Assembly: GCF_029338575.1 (NCBI RefSeq)
Contig: NZ_CP119993.1
Location: 310,001-374,000, forward strand
Source of the DNA: Halomarina halobia
Lineage (GTDB): Archaea > Halobacteriota > Halobacteria > Halobacteriales > Haloarculaceae
Direction of reading: 5' to 3'
Length of the DNA: 64,000 nucleotides
The notes under the pieces were generated by a model that saw only the letters and a list, made by a program, of their open reading frames with translations, was not told the DNA's origin and searched no databases. Shown here piece after piece: positions 51,778 to 60,266 of this stretch (position 1 is its first letter; the number at the start of each line of letters is the position of its first letter). The position numbers and the translations under genes were made by a program.

Positions 51778-53286
51778 CTACTGTGAGATGTACGCATCCG
51801 GGATCTTCTCCGCGATCTTCGTGATGTCCGGCGCGGCGTCGTCGAGCGCCCGTTCGGCCGACTTAGTACCGGTGACGGCAGCGTTCATGGCGATGGCGGC
51901 TCGACTCATGATGTCCATGTTCTGTGGCGTGTCGAGCGGTACCGGCGGTGGGCTCGACGGGACGGCGTCCATGCCCTCGCTGTGTGCGGTGCGCCAGGAT
52001 TCCTTGTTACTTTCGTTGAACCCCTTCTGTTCGAACAGCCAGTTGCTGCGCGCCGGCCCGTACGTCGGCTGATCCTGCCACTGCGCCGTGTTCTGTAGTA
52101 GAATCGCCGGTCGTGAGGTCGCCCACTGGAGGAACAGCCACGCCGCCTTCGGGTTTTCGGAGTACTGACTGACGCCGAGCGCCCACTCCCAGGTATCGGC
52201 GACGACGTCCCCGTCCGGTCCGGGGAGGGGAGGCAGCCATTTCGTTCGCCGATACTGCTGTCGAGTGAACGTCCCGACCGCACTCGGCGTGTGGTAGGCG
52301 ATGCCCACCTGGCCGTTTCCGAACGCCTGGTTGGCCTTGTACCAGTCGAAGGTCCCGATGTCGGACGGCCCGTACTCGCCCATCATCTCGGCGAACAGTT
52401 CGAGCGACGCGATCCCCTGCTCGGAGTTCAGCATCGCTTTGCGGTTGTCGCGATCGATCCAGTTCGCCCCGAACGACTTGAACATCGTCGCCCAGTTGGC
52501 CGAAGAGAGCGTGGTCGAGCTCGCTCGCGAGCAGATACCCGAACGATTCACCTCCTCCGACTCGTGGATGGTCTTGGCGGCGTCGCGTAGCTCCGTCAGC
52601 GTCGTCGGCTCGCCGATACCGAGTTTCTCGAACGTCGGCTCGTCGTATGCGACGCAGCCGTACGCCTCGACACCGAACGGCATCGCGATCTGCTCGCCCT
52701 GGTAGGTGAACGCCTTTAGCGCGCTCTCCGGGTAATCCTCCAGGTGGAGCCAGCTCTTGTCGGTGATCGACGAGTCGTCGATGTACCGGGTGAGGTTCCG
52801 TACCCATCCGGCGTTGTGATAGCGCGCACTCGGCCAGAGCCCGAGGAAGAACCCGTCGTACTTCCCGTTCTTCGAATTGAGGTCGAGCGTGAGCTTCTGC
52901 CAGAGCTGGTCCTCGGGGTAGGTGTTGAACGTGACGTCGATACCGGTTAGCTCCTTAAAGTATGGCAGAAGCGGTTTCGTCACCTCGGTGAACGGGTGAA
53001 CGTTCATACCGAAGGTGAGCGAGGTCCCCTCGAACTGGCCCCAGTCAATGCCCGCTTCGCGGGCGTGCTCGTTGATTCGAGTACCCCACTCCCCGACCGC
53101 CTCTGACTTCGACGGCAGGTCACTCCCACCGGACGAGCTGTTGTTACCCGAACCGTCGTCCACGTTCAGGTTACCGCTGTCACCGCCACCGCCGAGACAG
53201 CCCGCGATACCCACCGCTGATGCAGCTCCGACCGAGTGGAGGAAGCGTCGCCTCACAATCCGTGATGTCTGATTCCTGTCGCTCAT
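51778..53286 (-). CDS. ABC transporter substrate-binding lipoprotein
   Basis: A 502-residue extracellular binding protein. The Tat signal R12-R13-R14-F-L and lipobox VGIAGC (C30) mark it as a Tat-exported lipoprotein, followed by a Gly/Ser/Asp-rich linker. The mature part is of the sugar-binding (family 1) type, e.g. KPLLPYFKELTGIDVTFNTY and YDGFFLGLWPSARY. It is the first gene of the import operon. Starts 215 nt from the divergent kinase gene. A 10-bp inverted repeat in that gap may control both. The ligand is inferred to be a sugar or polyol. Confidence 0.93.
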   Translation of the reverse strand: MSDRNQTSRIVRRRFLHSVGAASAVGIAGCLGGGGDSGNLNVDDGSGNNSSSGGSDLPSKSEAVGEWGTRINEHAREAGIDWGQFEGTSLTFGMNVHPFTEVTKPLLPYFKELTGIDVTFNTYPEDQLWQKLTLDLNSKNGKYDGFFLGLWPSARYHNAGWVRNLTRYIDDSSITDKSWLHLEDYPESALKAFTYQGEQIAMPFGVEAYGCVAYDEPTFEKLGIGEPTTLTELRDAAKTIHESEEVNRSGICSRASSTTLSSANWATMFKSFGANWIDRDNRKAMLNSEQGIASLELFAEMMGEYGPSDIGTFDWYKANQAFGNGQVGIAYHTPSAVGTFTRQQYRRTKWLPPLPGPDGDVVADTWEWALGVSQYSENPKAAWLFLQWATSRPAILLQNTAQWQDQPTYGPARSNWLFEQKGFNESNKESWRTAHSEGMDAVPSSPPPVPLDTPQNMDIMSRAAIAMNAAVTGTKSAERALDDAAPDITKIAEKIPDAYISQ

Positions 53287-53414
53287 CGTTGTCTCCGTCG
53301 ACCGACGACGTGACTCCTACGCTGACGAGAGCCACCGGCCGACGTTGTTTGTCACACACTGACGTGCGCTACTAACCACCTCTGTAGTGATCTACCATAA
53401 ATATTGGGGATAGA

Positions 53415-53450
53415 ACCGGTCCGATCGCTCGGCTGTTGGTTCGGACCGGT
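53415..53450. promoter_or_regulatory. 10-bp inverted repeat between the ABC operon and the kinase gene
   Basis: ACCGGTCCGA (53415-53424) is exactly reversed at 53441-53450, with a 16-nt spacer. It lies 22 nt before the TTTATCAC box of the kinase promoter (53472) and 129 nt from the binding-protein start. A shared operator or activator site for the divergent pair is plausible. Confidence 0.5.
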
Positions 53451-53501
53451 CGAAGTCATCCCACGGCAACGTTTATCACGATCTGTTCGACTACAGTCAC
53501 T

Positions 53502-54995
53502 GTGACCGAAGCGATCATCGGTATCGACGCGGGTACGTCGACGATCAAGGTAGTCGCGTTCACCCTCGACGGCGATCAATTGGTGCGACGGACCCGGCCG
53601 ACGCCGGTCGTTCGTCCCGGTCAGGGGCTGGTCGAACAGGACATGGCGGTGACCTGGGAACGGACGGCCGCGGCGATCAGCGACGTCGTCGCAGTCGCGG
53701 ACGGTGACGTAGCGGCGGTCGGCGTCACCGGACAGGGTGGCGGCTGCTGGCTCGTCGACGCAGACGGCGACCCCGTTCGAAACGCCGTCCTCTGGTCCGA
53801 CGGGCGGGCGGCCGACTACGTGGACGAGTGGCGGACCGACGGCACGTACGACGCCGTTTTCGATACGTTCGGCTACGGACTGTTCCCCGGAATGGCGCTG
53901 CCGATCTTTCGCTGGCTACGCGAAGAGGCCCCCGACGCGGTCGATCGGACGACGACGGCGTTCGCCTGCAAGGATTGGCTGAAGTTCCGACTGACCGGCG
54001 AACGAACGACCGATCCCAGCGACGCATCACTGATGCACTATCGTCCCGCCGACGGCGAGTTCGACGCGGCGGTCGTCGAGCGGTTGGGCGCGGGCGGACT
54101 CGCCGAGCGCATCCCCGAACTGGCGAGGGGTACCGACGTCGTCGGTCGCGTCACCGAGTCGGCGGCCGCCGCCACCGATCTGCCCGCCGGAACGCCGGTG
54201 ATCTCGGGCGTGATGGACGTCGCGGCCGCGGCGTTCGGCAGCGGTGCGGCGACTCCCGGGTCCAACTCCGTGGTCCTCGGGACGACCCTGCAGTGTCAGA
54301 CGGTGCTCGCAGAACCGGTCTTCGAGCCGCCACGGGCGGGGTACACGCTGGCGCTCGGCGTCGAGGGGCTGGGACTGCGCGCGATGGGCGCGATGGCCGG
54401 GACGCCGAACCTCGATTGGGCCACCGAGACGCTCGGCGTCGATGTCGACCGCGCGGAGACGATGGCGCGCGCCGCACCCGTCGGGGCAGACGGCGTCGCC
54501 TACCACCCGTACCTCAGCGCCGCCGGCGAGAAAGCGCCGTTCGTCGCTCCGGGCGCGCGGGCGCAGTTCACCGGGCTCACGCCCGAACACGGCCGTGAGC
54601 ATCTCCTGCGGGCGGTCTACGAGGGAGTCGCGCTGGCGGCCCGCGACTGCTGTGCGGCGCTCCCCGGTGACGTCGATCGGTTGTCGCTCAGCGGTGGCGG
54701 GGCGCGCTCGGAGCTGTGGTGTCAGCTGTTCGCCGACTGTCTCGACGCGACGGTCGCCGTCCCCGCCGGCGAGGAGTTCGGCGCGAGAGGGGTGGCGCTC
54801 CTCGCCGGTCTGGCGACCGATGCGTACGACGATCTCACGGACGCCATCGATCGTACCACCCGCGTCAAGCGGTCCTACGAGCCGCGTCCCGTCTCCGCGA
54901 CGAAGTACGATCGGTGGTTCGAGTTCTACCGCGAGAGCCGGGAGGCGATGGTCGAGGTTTGGAAGCGTCGGCGTAGGGCCCTCGCCACGCTCTGA
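53502..54995 (+). CDS. FGGY-family carbohydrate kinase (first copy)
   Basis: A 497-residue sugar kinase. ATP motif IIGIDAGTSTIKVVAF; QGGGCWLVD and LWSDGRAADYVDEW (substrate Asp/Arg); catalytic base D239 in SGVMDVAAAAFGSGA; C-terminal LSGGGARSELWCQLFADCLD. The GTG start at 53502 is preferred: TTTATCAC (53472-53479) lies 22 nt upstream, so the mRNA would be leaderless. It is highly similar to the kinase at 56046-57611 (CQLFADCLDA/CQMFADCLDA), an in-locus paralogue. Divergent from the import operon. Xylulose, ribulose, erythritol or AI-2-like substrates are all possible. Confidence 0.9.
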   Translation: MTEAIIGIDAGTSTIKVVAFTLDGDQLVRRTRPTPVVRPGQGLVEQDMAVTWERTAAAISDVVAVADGDVAAVGVTGQGGGCWLVDADGDPVRNAVLWSDGRAADYVDEWRTDGTYDAVFDTFGYGLFPGMALPIFRWLREEAPDAVDRTTTAFACKDWLKFRLTGERTTDPSDASLMHYRPADGEFDAAVVERLGAGGLAERIPELARGTDVVGRVTESAAAATDLPAGTPVISGVMDVAAAAFGSGAATPGSNSVVLGTTLQCQTVLAEPVFEPPRAGYTLALGVEGLGLRAMGAMAGTPNLDWATETLGVDVDRAETMARAAPVGADGVAYHPYLSAAGEKAPFVAPGARAQFTGLTPEHGREHLLRAVYEGVALAARDCCAALPGDVDRLSLSGGGARSELWCQLFADCLDATVAVPAGEEFGARGVALLAGLATDAYDDLTDAIDRTTRVKRSYEPRPVSATKYDRWFEFYRESREAMVEVWKRRRRALATL

Positions 54996-55058
54996 GCGTC
55001 CGGCGGCAGACGTCGTCCCCTATGCTGTGACAGGTGGATGGGTCGAGGGGATCTCGTC

Positions 55059-55892
55059 TCACCGCGAGATACCGTACGTCTCGTGATCGGCGTCGATCAT
55101 GTACACACGCTCTCGTCGATCGATCGCGGTGATTCGCCCGACGTCCTCCGGGTCGAGTTCCCAGTCGTCGATCGCGCGGTTCGACCGGATGTGCTCCTCG
55201 GTCGTCGAACGGGGGATCGTGGCGACTCCCTGCTGAATCTGCCAGCGGAGGACGATCTGTGCCGGGGGCTTCCCGTAGTCCTCCGCCACCTCCCGAATCA
55301 CCTCGTCGTCGAACACGCGAGTCCGGGCGAGCGGTGCGGCTGCGGTCAGCGCGACGTCGTTCTCGCCGCAGTACGCGCGGAGTTCCTCCTGCTGGAACCA
55401 GGGGTGGAACTCCGCCTGGGTCACGCCGATCGGCACGTCGGAGATACGCCGGGCGAACATGAGCTGGTAGGCCGTGAAGTTGCTCACGCCGACGTTGCGG
55501 ACCAACCCGTCCTCGTGGAGGGTCGCCATGGCGTCGAGGGTCTCCCGGAGCGAGACGGCCGGGTTCGGCCAGTGAACGAGATAGAGGTCCAGATACGACG
55601 TGCCCAGTCGGTCGAGGGAGGCCCGACAGGCCGACAGGACGTTCTCGTAGTGGAGATTCGACGGGACGACCTTCGAGGTCAGAAAGAGGTCGTCTCGGTC
55701 GTAGTCGGCGAGTGCCTCCCCGACGGCCGACTCGTTTCCGTACCCCTCGGCGCAGTCGATGTGGCGGTAGCCAGCGTCGAGCGCCGTTCGAACCGCAGCC
55801 GGGACGGTCTGGGGGTTGATGTCGTACGTCCCGAAGCCGAGTAGCGGCATCTCGTCGCCGCTCGGGAGCGTCCGGGTGGGGATCGCTGTCAA
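55059..55892 (-). CDS. Aldo/keto reductase
   Basis: A 277-residue AKR. The catalytic tetrad appears as Asp and Tyr in YRHIDCAEGYGNE, Lys in FLTSKVVPSN, and His in DLYLVHWPNP. NADPH-binding parts include GVATIPRSTTEEHI. It reduces or oxidises a sugar aldehyde, polyol or ketone. The start is unclear: the frame opens with a TTG at 55892, and the first ATG (residue 15) would cut the family N-terminus RTLPSGDEMPLLGFGT. It lies between two kinase genes, convergent with the first. Function in polyol catabolism is inference. Confidence 0.85.
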   Translation of the reverse strand: MTAIPTRTLPSGDEMPLLGFGTYDINPQTVPAAVRTALDAGYRHIDCAEGYGNESAVGEALADYDRDDLFLTSKVVPSNLHYENVLSACRASLDRLGTSYLDLYLVHWPNPAVSLRETLDAMATLHEDGLVRNVGVSNFTAYQLMFARRISDVPIGVTQAEFHPWFQQEELRAYCGENDVALTAAAPLARTRVFDDEVIREVAEDYGKPPAQIVLRWQIQQGVATIPRSTTEEHIRSNRAIDDWELDPEDVGRITAIDRRERVYMIDADHETYGISR

Positions 55893-56045
55893 GAGTGATA
55901 CACCGGTACCACGGTCCTCCCCGAGTGCTATTCAAGGTTCGGTTCCGCGATAGCTCTCGCACGGCCACGAGCAGGGTATTCACCGCTTTTCCCCCGCTCG
56001 CTCGTATCACGTCGGCTCCGATCCGGGTATGGCTCGATCGGCGGC

Positions 56046-57611
56046 TCAGATCTTTCCCGCGGCGTCCGTCTCGCTCGGTTCGATCCCGGCGGTATCGGTG
56101 GCCATCCGTCGGAGGTCGTCGAGGGCGTCGATACGCCGATCCCAAACGTCGAACGTCGCCTCGTAGGCACTCTTGTACACGTCGTACCACCGCCGGTACT
56201 GCTCCACGCACTCCGGTCGCGGTTCGAACGACCGGCTAACCGACGACGTTTCCCGGACGGCACTCTCGAGGTCGTCGTAACGCCCGGTCGCGATTCCCGC
56301 GAGCAGCGCCGCGCCCTTCGCGCCGAACTCCTCGCCCTCGGGAACGAGTATCGTCGCGTCGAGGCAGTCGGCGAACATCTGACACCAGAAGTCGGAGTTG
56401 GCTCCGCCGCCGCTCAGGTAGATCTCGTTCGCGTCGTACGGCAGACTGTCGTAGCAGTCCCGCATCGCGAGCGAGATACCCTCGTACACCGCGCGGACGA
56501 GGTGAGCTTGCGTGTGCTCCTGCGTGAGCCCCATGAACTGGGCACGGGCGTTCGGGTCGGAGAAGGGAGCCCGCTCGCCCGCGACGCTGAGAAACGGGTG
56601 GTAGAGGACGCCGTCCGATCCGATGGGGACGCACTCTACTTCCTCCTCGACGAGGTCGAACTCCGTCTTGTCCATGATCTCCTCGATGGCCCAATCGAGG
56701 TTCGGCGTCCCGGTCATCGAGGCCATGAATCGACTCCACCTGCCTTCGTCGAGCGCGGCCGTCATGCCGACGCGCCCCGGTCCGGTGATCGGCTCGTCGA
56801 GGAGCGTCTGACTGAGCGACGTCGTACCGACGACGGACGAACCGTCGCCGGGCATAACGGCGCCACTCCCGATCGCGGAGGCGGGGACGTCGAAGAAGCC
56901 GGAGACGACCGGCGTCCCGTTCGGAAGCCCGGTCCGTCTCGCCGCCGCCTCGGTCACCTCGCCGACGAGTTTCGTTCCGGGGACGAGCGGCGGTAGCATG
57001 TCGGCGATTTCCGGCATGTCGACGACGGAGAGTACCTCGTCGGAGTACTCCTGTGCCGCGACGTCGAGATACGGCAGTGACGCGTCGCTGAAGTCGGTCG
57101 CCCGTACTCCCGTCAGCCGGTATTTGAGCCAATCCTTGCACCAGAAGACCGTGGAGGCCGCCTCGACGGTTTCCGGTTCGTTGTCTTTCAGCCAGCGGAG
57201 GATGGCGAGGCTGCTCCCCGGAAACTGACTGCCACCGCAGATGTCGTACAGTCGATCCTCGATTCCCTCCTCCTGCCACCGTTTGACGTATTCGCCGGCG
57301 CGGCCGTCGGACCACAGGATCGCGGGGCGAACGGGGTCGCCGGCCTCGTCGATGAGCCAGCAGCCGTCGCCCTGACCCGTGACTCCGAGCCCGACGATTT
57401 CGGCATCTTCTTCCAACGACTCGACGACGGCTCGAACGGTTCGGGCCGTCTTCCCCCACGTCGTCTCCATCGACTGTTCGGCCCACCCCGATTCCGGATT
57501 CTCGACCGCGTTTTCGACGCTACTCCGGTGAAGAGAAGCGCCGTCGAGCGTGAACGCGACCGTTTTGATGACGGTCGTCCCCGCGTCTATACCGAGCAGT
57601 ACCTGCGTCAT
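56046..57611 (-). CDS. FGGY-family carbohydrate kinase (second copy)
   Basis: A 521-residue kinase. ATP motif LLGIDAGTTVIKTVAF; QGDGCWLID; LWSDGRAGEYVKRW; catalytic base D241 in SGFFDVPASAIGSG; C-terminal LSGGGANSDFWCQMFADCLD. It is collinear with the kinase at 53502, including NLDWA after GTP, so the two are paralogues from one duplication, now divergent in sequence and orientation. It has about 25 extra C-terminal residues. Its promoter has two AAACTAT(T/C)AT(T/C)A elements 5'. Substrate is not known; xylulose- or erythritol-type kinases are closest from memory. Confidence 0.9.
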   Translation of the reverse strand: MTQVLLGIDAGTTVIKTVAFTLDGASLHRSSVENAVENPESGWAEQSMETTWGKTARTVRAVVESLEEDAEIVGLGVTGQGDGCWLIDEAGDPVRPAILWSDGRAGEYVKRWQEEGIEDRLYDICGGSQFPGSSLAILRWLKDNEPETVEAASTVFWCKDWLKYRLTGVRATDFSDASLPYLDVAAQEYSDEVLSVVDMPEIADMLPPLVPGTKLVGEVTEAAARRTGLPNGTPVVSGFFDVPASAIGSGAVMPGDGSSVVGTTSLSQTLLDEPITGPGRVGMTAALDEGRWSRFMASMTGTPNLDWAIEEIMDKTEFDLVEEEVECVPIGSDGVLYHPFLSVAGERAPFSDPNARAQFMGLTQEHTQAHLVRAVYEGISLAMRDCYDSLPYDANEIYLSGGGANSDFWCQMFADCLDATILVPEGEEFGAKGAALLAGIATGRYDDLESAVRETSSVSRSFEPRPECVEQYRRWYDVYKSAYEATFDVWDRRIDALDDLRRMATDTAGIEPSETDAAGKI

Positions 57612-57762
57612 AGTTGATGATAGTTTACGATGGGAGTAATAATAGTTTGGGTGTTGGCGACGATTGTCACGCTAGCTTGCCGGGGAACGTACGTGGTATC
57701 CGTGCCGATCGGTGTGCGACGACGAACACGGGAAATCGAAACGCGGGCGCCCGATCTGGAGG

Positions 57763-59229
57763 TTACTTCAGGTCCTCGTAGAGGTCGGCGATCAACCGCC
57801 ACTCGCTGGCGAATCGACGTTTGACCGGTTCGTACTCCTCGCGGAGATCGTCGTCGGCCCGGACCTTACCGTTCACTCGTAGGAGTTGCTCGCTGGCTTC
57901 GTCGACGTCCTCGTAGACCGATGCGGTGAGCGCGGCCGGAATCAGAGGGCCGACCGTCGTGCGAGGCTCCATCTTCAGCACCTCGCGGTCCCAGATAGAC
58001 GCCCGGAGCGTGTTCCACCAGCTGAAGGGGTCGTCGCCCGCCGGCTCCCCGCCGCTGACGAGGTGTATCCGGTCGACCGCCTCCCCGAAGTGTTCCTCGA
58101 GGATCGGGAAGTACGTGTACTCGGAGAGCGCGATACTGCTCACCAGTCCTCTGACGAGACGCCCTCGCGTCTCCCCGATCGAGCGCTCGTCGTCGGGCCA
58201 GAGATCTAGCAGAGTTGTACCCATCCCCGGGTCGAAGAACGGACTCCGATTCCCCTGTAGATATACGCGCGGCTCGTCGTCCGAATCGACGGCGCGGGCG
58301 AGTTCGAGGCCACGCTCCTGACGGATGTCGAGGACCTGCTCGCACAGCCACCTCAGAACGACGCCGGTATCGAACGCCGCGCCCGGAAGATATCCCTCGA
58401 TGGGGTGTCGGTGGTAGTAGAGGGCGTCGTGCGGTTCGATCGTCTCCGAGACGTACTTGACGACGCTCGTGGACCCGCAGACGATACTACAGTCGCCGGG
58501 GTAGAGGCAACCGGACGCGAGTACCGACGCGTTACCGTCCGTGAGTCCGTGGTACAGCTCCGCGTCCCTGAGGCCGACATCGGCCGCGAATTCGCTCTCC
58601 GCGTGGCCGACAGTCGTGCCCGGTCGACGGATCGCCGGTAAGAGGTCGAGCGGTACGTCGACCGCGTCGAACAGCGGCTCGAACCAATCGGGAGCCGACC
58701 TCGTGATGTCCGCACCGAACTTGAGCGCGTTCGTCCAGTCGGTTTCGAGGTCGGTCCAGCGGCGGCCGGTTGGGTAGCGAAGGCGATAGAGCAGCCACGT
58801 GGCCGGACTGAGTATCCACTCGACGTCGTCGAATCGGTCAGGGTTCCGTTCGCGGAGGGCCAGCACCTTCGCGAGCGGGCTAGCAGCGGACAGTGAGAGT
58901 CCCTTCGAGGAGAGTTCCTGCACAGTATCCAGATCGAGGAGTTCGTCAGCCTGCTCGGGTTCGGTTTCGTAGTACCAGCGAGGCTCAAATATAGGGTTCC
59001 CGTACTCGTCGACGGTAACCACCGTTCCCGAGGTCCCGATAGTCGAAACGACGATCCGCGCTCGCGGCAGGAACACCGCGGCTTCGCGCACCGCTCGCTC
59101 CCAGCCCGCGGGGGACTGTTCGGCGATGTCGGCGGTGCCGCTCAACGCGACGTCGCCGTTCCAATCGTAGGCGGTGACGCGAACGCTCGACAGCGCGAGG
59201 TCGATACCGACGAGATACGTCTCACTCAT
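57763..59229 (-). CDS. Divergent FGGY-family kinase (third copy)
   Basis: A 488-residue FGGY-fold protein much less like the other two. The N-terminal motif is VGIDLALSSVRVTAY, lacking the usual Asp-x-Gly-Thr (here ALSS), and the Trp-x-Asp-Gly-Arg substrate segment is replaced by PRWYYETEPEQADE. The catalytic base position is kept (D231 in GLTDGNASVLASG), and CGSTSVVKYVSE looks like a phosphate loop. The C-terminus HLVSGGEPAGDDPFSWWNTL is unusual. It could be a kinase of other substrate range, or an inactive regulator. It lies next to the IclR gene (divergent). Confidence 0.8.
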   Translation of the reverse strand: MSETYLVGIDLALSSVRVTAYDWNGDVALSGTADIAEQSPAGWERAVREAAVFLPRARIVVSTIGTSGTVVTVDEYGNPIFEPRWYYETEPEQADELLDLDTVQELSSKGLSLSAASPLAKVLALRERNPDRFDDVEWILSPATWLLYRLRYPTGRRWTDLETDWTNALKFGADITRSAPDWFEPLFDAVDVPLDLLPAIRRPGTTVGHAESEFAADVGLRDAELYHGLTDGNASVLASGCLYPGDCSIVCGSTSVVKYVSETIEPHDALYYHRHPIEGYLPGAAFDTGVVLRWLCEQVLDIRQERGLELARAVDSDDEPRVYLQGNRSPFFDPGMGTTLLDLWPDDERSIGETRGRLVRGLVSSIALSEYTYFPILEEHFGEAVDRIHLVSGGEPAGDDPFSWWNTLRASIWDREVLKMEPRTTVGPLIPAALTASVYEDVDEASEQLLRVNGKVRADDDLREEYEPVKRRFASEWRLIADLYEDLK

Positions 59230-59394
59230 CGGACTCGCTCACGTGCCGCCGTCTCGTCACGCGGAGCGACATCCTTCGCTCGTTCGTCCGTCGGTCGTTC
59301 GACGGCGTCCGACCGCCGCATCCTTACCACGGGTCGAACCATATCCCGCCTACAGACGTCGGGTACATCAACGCTTCGACGCGCCACCAGAGCC

Positions 59395-59411
59395 GTTCTG
59401 CTTCATAGAAC
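59395..59411. promoter_or_regulatory. Candidate IclR operator, copy 1
   Basis: GTTCTGCTTCATAGAAC fits GTTCTG-N5-TAGAAC; the flanking C/G extends the arms. It is 166 nt upstream of the third kinase's start and 151 nt upstream of the IclR start. Confidence 0.6.
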
Positions 59412-59513
59412 GATAGTCGAACGTCCACCACTCGCCGGTGGCGTTTAGAACCTCCCTATCCCTAGATGGTGTTCGTCCGGTGGGGATACCTCGATCTGTT
59501 TCGAGGGACTTCT

Positions 59514-59530
59514 GTTCTGAGCAACAGAAC
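59514..59530. promoter_or_regulatory. Candidate IclR operator, copy 2
   Basis: GTTCTGAGCAACAGAAC is a perfect 6+5+6 palindrome, 31 nt upstream of the IclR ATG, where it would overlap the promoter. That placement suits autoregulation. Confidence 0.65.
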
Positions 59531-59561
59531 CTTCTTGTAGTTCGAGAACGCTGGATGGCGC

Positions 59562-60266
59562 ATGAACGACTCGCCCAACGTGCCGGTGCGGTCGGTGGAG
59601 ACGACGCTGGGTATCGTCGAGGAGATACAGGCCCGGAACGGTGCGGGCGTTTCCGAACTCGCCGAGGCACTCGACATCGCCAAGAGTACCGTCCACAACC
59701 ATCTCCGGACGCTCGAACGGCACGACTACGTCATCCAGGAGGACGATACGTTTCAGTTGGGATTCCGGTATCTCGACCTCGGGGGGCACGTCCGAGATCG
59801 CAACCCCGACTTCCGCTTTATCCAACCCAAAGTACGAAAGATTGCGGAAGAGACGGGGGAGATCTGCCAGTTCCTCGTCAGCGAGTGCGGTGCCGCGATC
59901 GTCGTGTTCATGGAGCGCGGCGAGCAGGCGGTCGAGACGAATGCGCGTGTCGGGCGGCGAACTTCCCTCGACGAACTCACAGCGGGGCGAGTGCTGACCG
60001 CGGCGTCCGGCCGACAGGGTGCCGACGAAGAGATCGTAACGGCGCTCGAAACCGACGGGTACGTCGCCGCCGCCGAGGCGTACGTCAAGGGACTACGCGC
60101 TATCGTGGTCCCGATCACGAACACGAACGGCGAGGTCCTCGGTGCGCTGAACGTCGCCGGACCCGCTCATCGACTCCGGAACCCCGAGTACGAATGGGAG
60201 GTCGCCGACCTCGTACTGGATGTCTCCAACGAGTTGGAGTTGAACGTGAGTTACTCCCGTTACTGA
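59562..60266 (+). CDS. IclR-family transcriptional regulator
   Basis: A 234-residue IclR protein. Winged HTH: GVSELAEALDIAKSTVHNHL; wing EDDTFQLGFRYLDLGG. Effector domain: VFMERGEQAVETNARVGRR through GLRAIVVPITNTNGEVLGAL and a final GPAHRLRNPEYEWEV. Two palindromes (59395, 59514) lie upstream and one (60425) downstream, strongly suggesting it binds GTTCTG-N5-CAGAAC. Next to the kinases, it most likely controls the import and catabolic genes in response to a sugar or phosphorylated intermediate. Confidence 0.92.
   Translation: MNDSPNVPVRSVETTLGIVEEIQARNGAGVSELAEALDIAKSTVHNHLRTLERHDYVIQEDDTFQLGFRYLDLGGHVRDRNPDFRFIQPKVRKIAEETGEICQFLVSECGAAIVVFMERGEQAVETNARVGRRTSLDELTAGRVLTAASGRQGADEEIVTALETDGYVAAAEAYVKGLRAIVVPITNTNGEVLGALNVAGPAHRLRNPEYEWEVADLVLDVSNELELNVSYSRY

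Larger units (their letters stand above)
59230..59561. other. 332-base divergent regulatory region with two candidate operators
   Basis: It separates the third kinase from the IclR gene. It contains two copies of GTTCTG-N5-(C/T)AGAAC (59395-59411 and 59514-59530) and a further palindrome GTTCGAGAAC at 59540-59549 directly before the IclR start. No ORF is supported. Confidence 0.7.
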
